Assembly: GCA_947095535.1 (NCBI GenBank)
Contig: OX352772.1
Span: forward strand, 228,914,051-228,978,050
Direction of reading: 5' to 3'
DNA: 64,000 bases
DNA from: Poecilobothrus nobilitatus
Taxonomy: Eukaryota > Arthropoda > Insecta > Diptera > Dolichopodidae
This document shows positions 1 to 11,310 of the stretch, piece after piece. The notes beneath the pieces are model-generated. The model saw nothing but the letters and a program-made list of their open reading frames with translations. It ran no database searches and was not told the origin of the DNA. The first letter of the stretch is position 1, and every line of letters starts with the position of its first letter. Made by a program: the position numbers and the translations under genes.

Positions 1-1143
1 GACTTCATTTTAAAAAATATAGACAACAAAAAATACGTTGGTTGTGTGTTTATAGATTTACAAAAGGCATTTGACTGCGTCGATCATAAAATTTTATTAC
101 TTAAATTATCTAATTTGAATTTTGATTATCATCAAGTGAAATTCTTTGAATCCTGTTTGCAAAATCGAAAACAGATGGTACGCATTAATAATAACTATAG
201 TTCTGAAAAGGTTGTGTACAAACAGGTTCCTCAGGGTTCCATACTTGAACCGGATCTTTTTAAGATATATATAGATGATTTATCTCGTTTAAATCTAAAA
301 GGGAGGATTCAATTATATGCAGATGATGCAGTACTAAAATACGCTAATGAGAGTGAACAAAGTATTATTTTGTCTATTCAAAATCACCTTGATGTGATCG
401 AAAAATGGTTAACTAAAAATCGGTTAAAACTAAATATTAAAAAAACCAAAATAATGTTTTTTGAAAATAAAATGTGGGATAATATTAATAGCTTGCCTTA
501 CAGAAACGAGAGTATTGAAATTGTTAAAGAATTCAATTATCTTGCTTTACTAATAGATAGTAAATTAAACTGGAGCACTCATATTGACTATATAATAAAA
601 CTATATAATACAACGTCTTCTATTTTTGTTATTCTGATTGAGAAACTTTTTGTCACACAAGGCTTTATTTATGATTTATGCTTCTTACATAAAATCACTA
701 ATTTCGTATCTTAACCCAATTTGCAGTAATGCTCCACAAATCTATATGAATAAACTAGATATAATTCATAAAAAATGTATAAAAGTAATTCATAGATTCC
801 CCATATACAATTGAATACAACAAGTTTGTTGTGTTCAAACCAATATTTAAACCTTGAAAAAATTTGCAGGCTTCAACTATACTTACTAGCTTTTAAAATT
901 GTAAATAACAAAATTAAACATAACTTTATACTAAATCGAATGATTGACATACATAATTACAACATTCGCAATAAGGTAAATTTTTATCTAACGTTATTTA
1001 CAACAGATAACAAAAAAAAAACTGTTTATATAACTGTTTAAAGGTTTATAATGAACTTCCGCAAAACCATAAGATTATTGATAATTTACTTTTTTTTAAA
1101 CACAAAATAAGAATATTATTGGCTCTAACAAGCCAACAAAGTT
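1..1143 (+). pseudogene. NLTR-1a ORF2: reverse transcriptase and C-terminus, broken
   Basis: The frame is open from base 1 to 714 and carries the RT core: FIDLQKAFDCVDH (palm block with catalytic Asp), VPQGSI (block 4), and YADDA (catalytic YADD box), then the KWLTKNRLKLN and FNYLALLIDSKLNWSTH thumb motifs. After 714 the frame shifts; the C-terminal part continues at 811-1041 and 1042-1143, ending in the ELP...F-K-I-type tail typical of jockey/CR1 ORF2. The same motifs occur in the related copy at 23.6-26.3 kb. Endonuclease and fingers lie left of the window. Several frameshifts make it inactive. Confidence 0.85.
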
Positions 1144-1187
1144 AAAATAAAAAAAAATTTCATTTTTATTTGGAAATGGATTGTTTT

Positions 1188-2933
1188 TATACCCGTATGA
1201 ACTATGTTCAAGGGTATAATAAATTTGCCATTACGTTTGTGACACCTTAAAGGAGTCGAGCTAGATATAGTGTCAAAGGTATGGATCGGCTCAGAATCGA
1301 ATTCTGAGTCGATTAAGCCATGTACGTCCGTCCGTCCGTCCGTCCGTCCGCACGATAACTCAAAAAATAAAGGAGCTAGGGGGCTGAAATTTTTTTTACG
1401 TCACTTTTGCAAAATTGTTAGTTTTGCTATTTAAATCCAACATTTTCGGTCGGCGGGCTCGAGTAGCTGCCATACAACTTCTATCTTTATATAGAAATAA
1501 CTCAGTATCTATTCAAGCTAGGTTTCTGAAATTTTGGAAATGATGATCAAGTTTTATGGCAACAACTTCTGTAAAATTTGGTTGTGCTGGTGCAGCGGAT
1601 TCGGGTAGCTGCCATACAACTTCTCCGTTTAAATAAGAATAACTCAGTGTTTATTGAAGCTAGGAATCTGAAATTTAGTAAAGAGGTGTCGAGTTACATG
1701 CCAACAACTTTTGTAAAATTTGGTTGGTCTAGAGCAGCCGGTTCAGACTTCTTGCACCTCTTGGAACCTAATGAAGCTAGGCGTCTAAAATTTTGCAAAT
1801 GATGATCAAGTTTTATGGCAACAACTTTTGTAAAATTTGGTTGTGGTGGTGCGGCGAGTTCGGGTAGCTGCCATACAACTTATCTGGTTAAATGAGAATA
1901 ACTCAGTGTTTATTGAAGCTAGGAATCTGAAATTTAGTAAAGAAGTGTCGATTTATATGCCAACAACTTTTGTAAAATTTGGTTAGTCTAGAGCAGCCGG
2001 TTCAGGCTTCTTGCACCTCTTGGAAGTTAATAAAGCTAGGCGTCTGAAATCTTGCAAATGATGATCAAGTTTTATGACAACAACTTCTACAAAATTTGGT
2101 TGTGCTGGTGCGACGGGTTCGGGTAGCTGCCATACAAAATCTCTTTTTAAATGAAAAGAACTCAGTGTCCGTCCGCACGATAACTCAAAAAATAGAGGAG
2201 CTAGGAGGTTGAAAATTTTTTTACGTCACTTTTACAAAATTGTTAGTTTTGCTATTTAACTCCAGCATTTTCTGTCCCCGGGTTCGGGTAGCTGCCATAC
2301 AACGTCTTTCTTTAAATAGAAATAACCCAGTGTCTGTTCAATCTAGGTATCTGAAATTTTGCGAATGATGATCAAGTTTTATGGCAACAACTTCTGCAAA
2401 ATTTGGTTGTGGTGGTGTGACGGGTTCGGGTAGCTGCCATACAAAATCTCTTTTTAAATGAAAGAACTCAGTGTCCGTCCGCACTATAACTCAAAAAATA
2501 GAGGAGCTAGGAGGCTGAAAATTTTTTTACGTTACTTTTGTAAAATTGTTAGTTTTGCTATTTAACTCCAGCATTTTCGGCCGCCGGGTTCGAGTAGCTG
2601 CCATACAACGTCTTTCTTTAAATGGAAATAACCCAGTGTCTGTTCAATCTAGGTATCTGCAATTTTGCGAATGATGATCAAGTTTTATGGCAACAACTTC
2701 TCAAAATTTGGTTGTGGTGGTGCGACGGGTTCGGGTAGCTGCCATACAACTTCTCTTTTTAAATGAAAATAACTCAGTGTCCGTCCGCACGATAACTCAA
2801 AAAATAAAGGAGTTAGGAGGCTGAAATTTTTTTACGTCACTTTTACAAAATTGTTAGTTCTGCTATTTCACTCCAGCATTTTCTGTCCCCGGGTTCGGGT
2901 AGCTACTCTACTCTACTGCACTCTTCCTCGTTT
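1188..2933 (+). mobile_element. DINE-B1: DINE-1-like (Helentron-type) non-autonomous element
   Basis: It starts with a terminal hairpin, TATACCC (1188-1194) pairing with GGGTATA (1212-1218), then has a (GTCC)n microsatellite at 1326-1350 and a long core of tandem repeats. It ends in the motif CTCTTCCTCG|TTTT shared by the other DINE families here. This layout (5' hairpin, GTCY microsatellite, tandem-repeat core, 3' end) is that of Drosophila DINE-1. It lies inside the 3' UTR of NLTR-1a. Short ORFs inside it are repeat artefacts, not genes. Confidence 0.75.
1540..2760 (+). repeat. Tandem core repeats of DINE-B1 (259- and about 305-bp units)
   Basis: The phrase GATGATCAAGTTTTATG recurs at about 1541, 1800, 2059, 2368 and 2670, giving steps of 259, 259, 309 and 302. 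Each unit contains GGGTAGCTGCCATACAA. The longer units also carry a second short GTCCGTCCGCAC block, so part of the element head has been duplicated into the core. Confidence 0.75.
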
Positions 2934-3125
2934 TTAATGAAATTGTGGGAATGAATTAGTATTTAATTTAAGAATTAGAATTAATTTTAGAAGAATTGAT
3001 ATTTAGTTGTAACAAATCAAACCTATTATGTTTGGTAGATTAATAAAAAAATAAATTTATATTTTAAAACTTTATACGACCATACGGCTTAGGCTAAGGT
3101 CTTGAATAAAAAAAATGAAAAAAAA

Positions 3126-3391
3126 AAAAATATTAAAACATAAGTAAATATAATAATACAAGTGTACATTTTATTTGGAAATTAACGTAATAAAAAAAAA
3201 AAAAAAATAGTAAAATAATAAAATAAAATGTGTTAAAAAAAAAAAAATTATAATTTGATAAATAAGCATATAAATTAATTAACATAATGTACATACAAAC
3301 AATCTTAACTTAATTCTATGTTGTACGCGATTCTTTTTAAAAAATCCAATGTAGATATTTCTCTTCTTTTTTTGATAATATTGTTAATTTC
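3126..3391. other. A/T-rich stretch, no gene seen
   Basis: Several oligo-A runs and AT-rich sequence lie between the NLTR-1a tail and the MULE-type relic. I see no coding signal or structured repeat. Confidence 0.5.
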
Positions 3392-3833
3392 TTAATTTCT
3401 CCGTATTTCTCCGTTTTCCATTTGGCCTAACCTTTTCAACGCTACAATCAATTCTTTTCTCATATTTGAAATTAACTTGTATACTCCAACATGCGATTTA
3501 CCTACAACCACCTATAAAAATGGGTCAGTATAAATATATAAATAATATAATTAATAAAATATTAATATAATTTTTCTCTACCTGAAGGCGGCGGTGCCAA
3601 GATTCAGCATTATTTTGCGTACGTGGAAAATGAAATTTTTCAGAACCAGTAAGGGACCAAAAATAACAATGACATTGAGGTTGAACAACCTTTCTTATTG
3701 CATTTTTAGGAAAAACACCCACATAGGTTTTTTTAAACCAATCAGATATAATTTTGGCATCTTTATCCATCTTTAAATCATTAAATTTATTTAAGCTCAG
3801 AATAATAATCAAAGATCTCGTTCGGTGGTACAA
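3392..3833 (-). pseudogene. MULE-type transposase C-terminal remnant, two exons
   Basis: Minus strand. Exon 3582-3833 encodes DWFKKTYVGV... followed by PRTQNNAESWHRRLQ, matching the PRTNN-E-WHR signature of MULE transposases, often seen with FLYWCH-type genes in insects. A CAG|GTAGAG donor and a TTTATAG acceptor define a 70-nt intron (3512-3581). The frame continues in phase in exon 3392-3511 (KSHVGVYKLI...KRLGQMENG, then a stop), the Ile/Trp-rich helix that follows WHR in this family. Upstream on the minus strand a stop closes the frame, so only the C-terminal third is seen. It may be a domesticated MULE gene fragment or a dead element. Confidence 0.6.
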
Positions 3834-4019
3834 ATGCTAAGCCCTTAATCATCCTTAATTCTCAGGCTGAATACCTCATTTTCACCATATTTGACTGAAA
3901 AATCCTTTTTCTGTACTTGGCGCCAAATAATTTGGCCAAAATGAAAAATTTTTAAAATATTGTTTTTGTTTTATTTTATTTCATTACCGACCGCATACAA
4001 TTATGTATAAGGTAGATAT
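3834..4019. other. Intergenic AT-rich DNA
   Basis: No ORF or repeat is recognised between the MULE-type relic and DINE-A1. Confidence 0.4.
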
Positions 4020-5258
4020 TGTTTTCATACTAAATTACAAAATAGTAAATATAATTTTAAATATTATATTACGAGTATATTAATGCGTACATAGTATATT
4101 TATATTGTTATAAGTATATCACCATACATTGGAATATTTCTTTAAAAATATTTCCATTCATAAAATAATTTCTTATAAGTACAATAAAATACATATATGT
4201 ATGTATGTAAATACGGCTCTATATAATATACATCTATACTCTTATCATTCATTCATCAGTGACATATACGATATGTAAATAAACATGATATTATGTAATT
4301 ATATAATACAAAAATAAAAATTCTTCAAACAACCGTTATGTTGTTTATTTATTTACATTTTTTTGTACTACGCATTGTATCCTCAACAATTTCAAATTAT
4401 CGAGTAAAACAAAATGCAAAAAATTCGTTAAAGAAATTTGTTAGAAAATTTGAAAAAATCGAGTAACACTTTCGTCAATTATAAAGTAACCCTATATTAT
4501 TAAAAAAAGTTGTTAACAGAAATAAGAGTATAATGTTGAAGCTTTAACTTTTGTGTATTATTTCAAAAAATTTTTAACAGGTGTTCAAGTTAGAGGTGTT
4601 TAAAAATAGGAAATTTTCAGTTATTGACCCCTTCCAGCTCCTAAACGGGGTATGATACAAAACAAATTTCTGAAATGACTCATACTTATTTTCAAAGATC
4701 TAACTTCTGTCAAAATTTCAAGTTTCCGACTTAAAGCATTTAGGAATAGAAGGGTTAAACGATTTTGCAAAATTTTAGTTTCGCATAACAGTAAATTAAG
4801 ACACCGTGTGCCACAACTACATATTTACTGTATATATAGTTTTAAAGCTAATAAAAGCAGTAATCGTTTGCCGTTTTCAAGATAATACCTTATACAAAAT
4901 GAAGATATACCTTATACAACTTGTGCTATAACAATTTAAATATAGAGCTTTTTTGAACCTTTAGGGAGCTGTAGCTCCGTAACGGGTGGGGCTACAAAAA
5001 AAAGTTATAAAAAATAAAATTAATATTTTTGTGACATCTAATAATCTCCCAGAATATTTTGTGTAAATTTCAAGATTCTAGCTTTTTTAGTTTTTGAGTT
5101 AGCGTGCTGACGGACGGACGGACGGACATGGCTTAATCGACTCAGAATTCGATTCTGATCTGATCCATACCTTTGAAGGTATATCTAGCTCTCTTATTTC
5201 GAGGTGTTACAAACGGAGGAGTAATTTTATTATACCCGATACTTATCGTACGGGTATA
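4020..5258 (-). mobile_element. DINE-A1 (minus strand, 3' end missing)
   Basis: The 5' end is at 5258: hairpin CGGGTATA (5251-5258) pairs with TATACCCG (5231-5238). A GGAC microsatellite lies at 5108-5127. The body aligns along its length with copies at 19,139-20,708 and 20,789-22,370. The 3' hairpin and the TTCTTCCTCG end present in those copies are absent, so the element is 3' truncated near 4020. Confidence 0.75.
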
Positions 5259-5379
5259 AAAATTTCGGAAAAACATATAATCATACAAGTGATATTACAA
5301 ATTTCAAAACCTTTATAGAAATTCTAAAAAAAATCCAGACAAATTTTTGTATGTATCCCAAAAAGGAAAAAGAATTAGC

Positions 5380-6052
5380 CTTCTACTCAAGGTTTGGACG
5401 CTTCATACAGAGAAGAGGAAGTATTAACCATACTAAAAGATTTCAATAATAATGAAATTAATTTCGAATCTGCAACCAGACTAAGAAATCAAAAAAACTA
5501 GCGAAATAAAACAAATCAAGGCCATTGATAATACAGTACATTGAGAGAGCTTGATAAACCATAAATCTCTTCAATGTACAAGATGCCAAAGATTTTCTCA
5601 CCCAGCCGTCTACTGCAACGTTACCGTTGCGTTAAATGTGGCGAGAGTCATGTTCCAGGAGAATGTAAAATAAATAAAGAAGATGAAAGGAGTATCGACT
5701 CAGTGTGCTTTGCAACTAACATGGCCGTCCAGCGCCTTATCGGAACTGTCCTGAGAACAAAAAAAGAGAAAAACAAAAAGAAAAAGCAAAAAAAATATTA
5801 AAAGAAAAAATTACTAACAGGTACAATATGTTTCATAACTTTACTAACAAAAATATTACATATGCAAATGCAGTAGGAAATAATAATAACAATAAAAATA
5901 CTTTTAATAATAATAATAATAATACTAACAATAACAATAATAGTTTTAATAATGGTATCAATAGTAACTTATTAGAAAATTTAAATAATAACATACTTGT
6001 ACTTATACAAAAAATTAATTCAGAAATTAACACAAAAATTCTAATGATATAA
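5380..6052 (+). pseudogene. NLTR-2 ORF1 (gag-like, CCHC zinc knuckles), frameshifted
   Basis: RNA-binding nucleocapsid-like protein. At about 5575-5620 one frame gives C-x2-C-x4-H-x4-C (CTRCQRFSHPAVYC). A frameshift moves the second knuckle (CVKCGESHVPGEC) into the next frame at about 5635-5670. A Lys-rich segment follows, then an Asn-rich low-complexity tail (5880-5960) and a stop at 6050-6052. Upstream, REEEVLTILKDF-like sequence fits the gag domain that precedes the knuckles in jockey-type elements. Stops at about 5500-5560 confirm decay. Confidence 0.7.
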
Positions 6053-6061
6053 AATATATTT

Positions 6062-9000
6062 TTGATACATTTAACATGCCCAATAATTATTAGATATACC
6101 ATTAACAACATTAACAATAATAATAATTTAGAAATAATTTCAATTAATGTTAACTCACTTGTCTCATATAACAAAAGGTTTTCTCTTATGCATTTCGTAG
6201 AACAAACAAACGCAGATATTCTCTGCCTTTGCGAAACTAAATTACAAAATAAACACTACCTTCAATTGGATGGATACAATATAGTACCACAAGATCGTTC
6301 CAACAAAGATGGTAGTGGCGCAGTAATTTGTATAAAAAAAAATACAATTCAATTTGTTGCGAAAAAAAGTTTATGACACATTTCAATGCATTGAAATGAG
6401 TGTGATAAAATTAAATTTAAGAAATTCAGAAAAATTATTCATAATTTCAATATATGCTTTCCACAGAAACCAAAACAAATTTATAGAAGATTTCAAAAAA
6501 TATTTGAAGTTTTAGATCTGGCTAAAATTAATCATTATTGTGTTATAGCTGGAGATTTCAACGCAAAACACATCTCTTGGCACAATGATAATAATAACAA
6601 CTGAGGGGTTGCGCTATATAATTGGTTGGGTGTTAACAAAATTCAATATAAATGTAACTTGTTAACACCAGATTTACCAACATATTCCAGATGCAACTCT
6701 TATTTAGATCTAGCAATAATAGATACACGATTAGAATCTCCACATAATAGACTATTGACCTTACCTTATGACAGTGATCACAAAGCCATATATGTCAACT
6801 TATCGGTAATTAGAGAAAATATAATAACTGAAAATCAACATCGATCCAGAAAAAAGTATTTATTTCACAAAACCAATTGGAATAAATTTAGAAGAAGACT
6901 GGACTATAATTTTGACAAAGAATACCAAACTTCAAGCAAATACATAACAAGTGAAAATAACATTACCATAGACAAAATAGACATGCATATAAATAAAATA
7001 AACAAAATTCTAACGCAGACTATGGACGAAACCATACCAATAGGCAAACAAGTAAGCAGTTTGAACAAATACACTTCTACTAAACTCAAAAACTTACTAA
7101 AACACAAAAGCAAATTGCTTAACGATATGCATAAAATACTCAAAATAAATTTAATATTCTTACCACAAGAACATACTTTACTTAAAAGCTTATTAAATAA
7201 CATAAACAGCCTCATCAAACAATGAATAAATATCGAAAAAAATAAATACTGACATAATAGAATAAGAAATATTACTCCTAAAGACAATTGAAACATGTTT
7301 CCAAAAATTAAAAAACTTTAAAAGACCTGAGAACAACAACAAAATAACGACCTGACCTGAGAACAACATAAAACACTTACATATTGACAATAATGACGTG
7401 AACATTTTAGTAAATAACAATATTGACTATACAAAACTAGACAAAACATCTACAAATAAATACGTAGTAAAAAGTAAAGACGACATTTGTAAAATATTTG
7501 GTACATACCTGGAAAGAAGCCCCAATGTTACAGTATCAAATAACAATCATTTTCATACTAGAGTACCCCAGAAAATACAATCTTTTAGACGAACAAGTAA
7601 TGAACTGAAGCGAAATAATATCAGCTTATTTACATTTGACAGCACAAACACAGCCTCCAATACACTAAACAGAAACAGCTACCTTAAAAACTTTAGTGAA
7701 CTAGACTCGAAAATTAAAAATTTGAAAAACAAAACTTCAGCTGGCATAGACGTTATTCCCAATGTGGTTCTAAAAAACTTATCGGTTAAGGTCATACAAA
7801 AATATGTTGTTTTATTTAACAATGCACTAAACCACTGCTACTTTCCTATATCATGGAAAATAGCAAAAGTGACCTTGCTAAAAAAAACCGGGTAAAGACC
7901 CTACAAATTCTAATAACTATAGACCAATAAGCTTACTGCCAAACATCAGTAAAGTTTTTGAATCTATAATTAATGACAAAATAGTAAATTTCGTAAATGA
8001 AAACCAGCTATTAACTGAAAATCAATTTGGTTTCAGATACAAACATAGCTCTGTACATGTTATTAACAAATTAACTTCCGATATATGCTGACACATAAAC
8101 AAAGAAGAAGCGGTAGGCGCGTGTCTTATCGATTTAGAAAAAGCATTTAATAGTGTTTGGATAGATAGCTTACTTTACAAGCTATTAAACTACACTACAA
8201 TTTTCCTAATCGATTAATAAGATCAATGATATATATGATATCCAACAACGAATTTACTATAGCCAATAACTCAAATATCGAATACAAATTTGTGATAAAC
8301 AACGGTTTGCAGCAGGGCACAGTAAACTCTCCGATACTGTTTTCAATCTTTTTAATAGAATTGTTAAATTTACTTGGAGGAAGCATTAAAGAAAGCAGTT
8401 ACTCGATTGCATTTGCTGATGACCTTATAATTTATTTCGCTGGTAATAAAATAGCAGAAATTACAGCAAACGTTCTGAAACAATTTAACCTTGTCACTGA
8501 TTATTGCAAGGTTTGGTTACTCAAAATGAACGTAAATAAATGTAAAGCAATACTATTTCGTAATATTGTTGATAAAACAAACAGTAATATTAAAAAATAT
8601 TGGAAAAATTTCCACATAAAAGCTTTGAACTCTACCAAATTTAACAGAAAAAAATCAGTCAAATACCTAGGTGTTGAAATACCAACATTTAAACTACACT
8701 GATAATGTTAAAACAAATTTCGAAAAGGGGAGAAAAGCTTTCATGGCGTCCAAAAAACTTTTTTATAATAAAAATATCGATGAAAGACTAAAAATTTTTG
8801 CATATCAAACTCTAGTTAAACCTGTCATCTCATATGCTGAACCCATTTGGTTCAACATAAGTGCAAGTCTAATGGAGAAAATAAGAAAATTTAAACGAAA
8901 ATACATAAGATCCTGCGTAAACCTATACAGAAAACCCGAAACGGATTACAAGCATTTTTACTCCAATAAATGTTTGTACCGTAGAGCAAATATAATCAGA

Positions 9001-9349
9001 TTCAACAATTTTTGTAATAAAAATTGTTCGGAATCACTTTGAAAGATCTCTTAACACAAATGCAAATGGTCTAATATCCAAAATTTATTACCATAATAAA
9101 GAGTATATCAAAAATAGTTTGAAAACGGGTTTTATTGCTCCCAAACATTTTATATATCTTGATTCCAAGGGCTATATTCAAAACCACGAACGTGTCCCTC
9201 TATTATATCACTATAATAGACGGGCCACATACAAGTGCATAGAACATAACCCAAACAGCATTGAGACTAGTTTGTTAAAATACGATACGTTTATTCCTGA
9301 AAAGGACAAACGATTACCTAAGAATTATTGGTGGTTGGATATCTTGTAA
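6062..9349 (+). pseudogene. NLTR-2 ORF2: APE endonuclease + reverse transcriptase, broken
   Basis: Target-primed reverse transcription enzyme. Endonuclease: SINVNSLVSYNKR (start), LCLCETKL (catalytic Glu), AGDFNAKH (Asp/Asn pair, about 6550), YLDLAI, and DSDHKAI (catalytic SDH, about 6770). RT: NYRPISLLPN (7915), ENQFGFR, CLIDLEKAFNSVW (8123), LQQGTVNSPILF (8310), FADDLIIYF (8412), and KYLGVEIPTF. The C-terminus (ISYAEPIWFN..., about 8830) runs to 9349 in pieces. In-frame stops (for example near 6602 and 8090) and frameshifts (about 6376, 7895, 8697) make it non-functional. A basic C-terminal region is seen, but no RNase H. Confidence 0.85.
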
Positions 9350-9383
9350 AATGTATAATGAATAGTTTTTTTTGGGTCTAGCA

Positions 9384-9533
9384 CGAAATCTCGACATTTT
9401 TAGTCTCGCTTTTTAAAATCTCGCTTTTTTAAAATCTCGCCTTTTAAAATTTCGCTTTTTTAAAATCTCGCTTTTCAAAATCTTGCTTTTTCAAAATCTC
9501 GCTTTTTAAAATATCCCTTTTTAAAATCTCGCG
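9384..9533 (+). repeat. Minisatellite, 15-17-bp unit TCTCGCTTTTTAAAA
   Basis: About nine imperfect copies follow directly after NLTR-2. The unit varies by the length of the T run and by Cys-to-Thr type base changes. It may be the 3' UTR repeat of NLTR-2 or an independent minisatellite. Confidence 0.75.
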
Positions 9534-9649
9534 CGGCGCCCAAATAAATTAAAAAACTAAAAGCAATTTAAAAAAACGTGATTTCAGAAATAAATAAGTA
9601 AAAGAAAAGTTCATGGGCTTCGGTCCAAAGTGTTTTTTTCTTTAAATAC

Positions 9650-10260
9650 ACCCGTTACCACCAAATATAATGTAAATATATATTTGCTTAGATACTGTTC
9701 CCCAGACTTTTATTCCATAGCTAAGATAACTATGAAATAGCGCATAGTAAATTAATTTCTTTATTGAATTTGGTACTAGATATGATATCTTGTAGAATGC
9801 TCCAACAATGGAAGATAGTTTTCTGCAGAAATGAAGTGTGAACATTCCATTTTAGGTTTGAATCAATCCAAAAGCCAAGGTATTTAAATTTTGCAACTTC
9901 CTCCAGAAAATCATTAGCTACTTTGATATTTAGTATTGGTGGAGATGGACTGATAATTTTTAAAAAATTAACACTCGTTAATTTTTCCCAGTTCGATATT
10001 AATTTTGCTTTGTGGGTCACTATAGGTGCTGCTTGAAAAATAAGGCAAATACCATCAGCGAACAAGAATATTTCGGCATCAATATTAATAATGAACTTTA
10101 GTAAGATCCATAAATACTATAGATACCAACTTATTTTGATCTTTCAGGTCTAGAACAATGAGAGTATTTCACTGCTAGATTTTTTCTTGAATTCATATTG
10201 ACTTTTTAATAATAGGTTGTTTGGTTGTTATTGTTTGATTTTGGAAGACTTCAATAATTA
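9650..10260 (-). pseudogene. Reverse-transcriptase relic of another non-LTR element
   Basis: Read on the minus strand. At about 10,210-10,260 there is LLLKSQYEFKKKSS (QYGFR-like block), then IFMDLTK (palm block), then FADG where FADD is expected (10,060). Further on are KFKYLGFWIDSNLKWNVH (9880) and SYLSYGIKVWG (9690). The order of motifs is right for RT palm and thumb. The second Asp of the active site reads Gly, and there are a frameshift at about 9840 and deletions between blocks, so it is dead. Confidence 0.7.
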
Positions 10261-10399
10261 TTATATTATAATAAATCTGAATTGATATGTGCTAAATTGA
10301 TAATTTCGTTGAGATTGTTAGTAAATATGTATAGTAACATAAATATATATACATAGATAGAAAGAGCTGTCAGTTATTATTGGGTAATATAATGAGTTA

Positions 10400-10656
10400 A
10401 AAGAAAGATTGAACTATCTTTTGGAAGATAATATAGCACTAAGAAACGAGAACACTGTATTAAAAGAAAAAGTAGACTACACCCTAATTGAAATTGAAAA
10501 ACTCAAACAGGAAAAAAAATGCAACATGTTCGAGATATCTGGAATTGTTGGTTTGCAAAATAGTTCATCGGAAGATATTGTATAAACAGTCGTAAAAAAG
10601 CTGGGTATTGAGCTAAGATGGATGACGTCAAACACTGTTTCTGGCAAAAGAATGTA
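10400..10656 (+). pseudogene. Non-LTR ORF1 fragment, left half of the Polinton target
   Basis: A coiled coil (LKERLNYLLEDNIALRNEN) is followed by FEISGIVGLQ, the start of the RRM-like core found in jockey/L1-type ORF1 proteins. There is a stop near 10,585 and a one-base frameshift near 10,615. The frame then runs into AATGTA and the Polinton, and resumes at 34,060. So the Polinton landed in an ORF1 that was already, or later, dead. Confidence 0.65.
10651..10656. repeat. Left 6-bp target-site duplication of the Polinton (AATGTA)
   Basis: Identical to 34,060-34,065. Polintons generate 6-bp duplications. The duplication abuts the AG start of the inverted repeat on each side. Confidence 0.85.
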
Positions 10657-11310
10657 AGTAGTATAGATATGGCGGTGCAAATGGCGGAGCTTTTAATCAG
10701 CAAAGCTTAGCAGGTAAAGATATGGCGGCGCAAATGGTGGAACTTTGAAACGGCAAAGTTTTTAAGCGGTAAAGTACGAGTAAAGGTTTGTGTATTTGAT
10801 ATTTTGCATGATCATGTGGAGAGGAGCAAAACAATGACGCTGCAGCTGCAACAGAGTTTTTAAGCGGTAAAGTATGAGTAAAAGGCTTATGTGTTGCTGA
10901 TATTTTAAATTTAATTAAAGATTTATTTTTTTTAATAAAAATTTTAATCAAATGTTTATATAAAAAAAGTTTTTAGAGCTGGAATAAAAATTGTTGAATT
11001 ATTATTATCTTTGAGAAGCTTAATAATTTTTATTAATAAAAAATTTTCTTGATAATGGAACTTAAGTTTAAATTTGATTTAATGTTTATATAAAAAGTTT
11101 TTAAAACTTGATTAAAATTTGGTGAATTATTATTAACTTTGAGAAGCTTAATCATTTTTATTAGTAAAAAATTTTCTTTATTATGGAACTTAAGTTTAAA
11201 CTTGAGTTAATGTTTATATAAAAAGTTTTTAAATCTGGATTAAAAATTGGTGAATTATTATTATCTTTGAGAAGCTTTAAAATTGCTAAATATTCAGATA
11301 ATTCAATTTG
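10657..11310 (+). repeat. Left terminal inverted repeat of the Polinton
   Basis: It matches the reverse complement of 33,455-34,059. The outer part contains short units with ATGGCGGTGCAAATGGCGG, about 56 bp each: two here and three at the right end. The inner part contains 120-140-bp units with GGAACTTAAGTTTAAA: about three here and two at the right. Shared marks include GATCATGTGGAGAGGAGCAA and GCTGCAGCTGCAAC. Confidence 0.85.

Larger units (their letters stand above)
1..3125 (+). mobile_element. Non-LTR retrotransposon NLTR-1, copy a (5' cut by window edge)
   Basis: The body runs from the window edge through the end of ORF2 (about 1143). It resumes after a DINE-B insertion and ends in a 3' UTR whose last bases (GACCATACGGC...TAAGGTC near 3075-3105) are followed by an A-rich tail. 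The same terminal sequence ends copy b at about 26,596, which defines the 3' end of the family. Copy b has no DINE insertion in its 3' UTR and so serves as the empty site. Jockey/CR1-like by RT motifs; clade not certain. Confidence 0.8.
5275..9360 (+). mobile_element. Non-LTR retrotransposon NLTR-2, nearly full length, dead
   Basis: A gag-like ORF1 with zinc knuckles is followed about 10 bp later by an ORF2 with endonuclease and reverse transcriptase, all on the plus strand and spanning about 4.1 kb. The 5' limit abuts DINE-A1. The 3' limit lies just after the last stop (9349), before the minisatellite. RT motifs (LQQGTVNSPILF, FADDL) place it in the jockey/I group; I would not name the clade. 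Confidence 0.8.

Noticed and set aside
1320..1350. CRISPR-like array of GTCC repeats
   Set aside because: A 4-bp microsatellite in a eukaryotic transposon. No spacers anywhere in the window fit CRISPR.
1578..1802. 74-aa ORF shared with 54,435-54,659
   Set aside because: Same DINE-B core unit in two elements.
5833..6174. 113-aa Leu-rich ORF, minus strand
   Set aside because: Shadow of the Asn-rich tract of NLTR-2 ORF1 on the other strand.
10477..10951. Minus-strand ORFs across the left Polinton TIR
   Set aside because: Antisense to the ORF1 fragment and the repeat. No homologous frame is kept in the right TIR.
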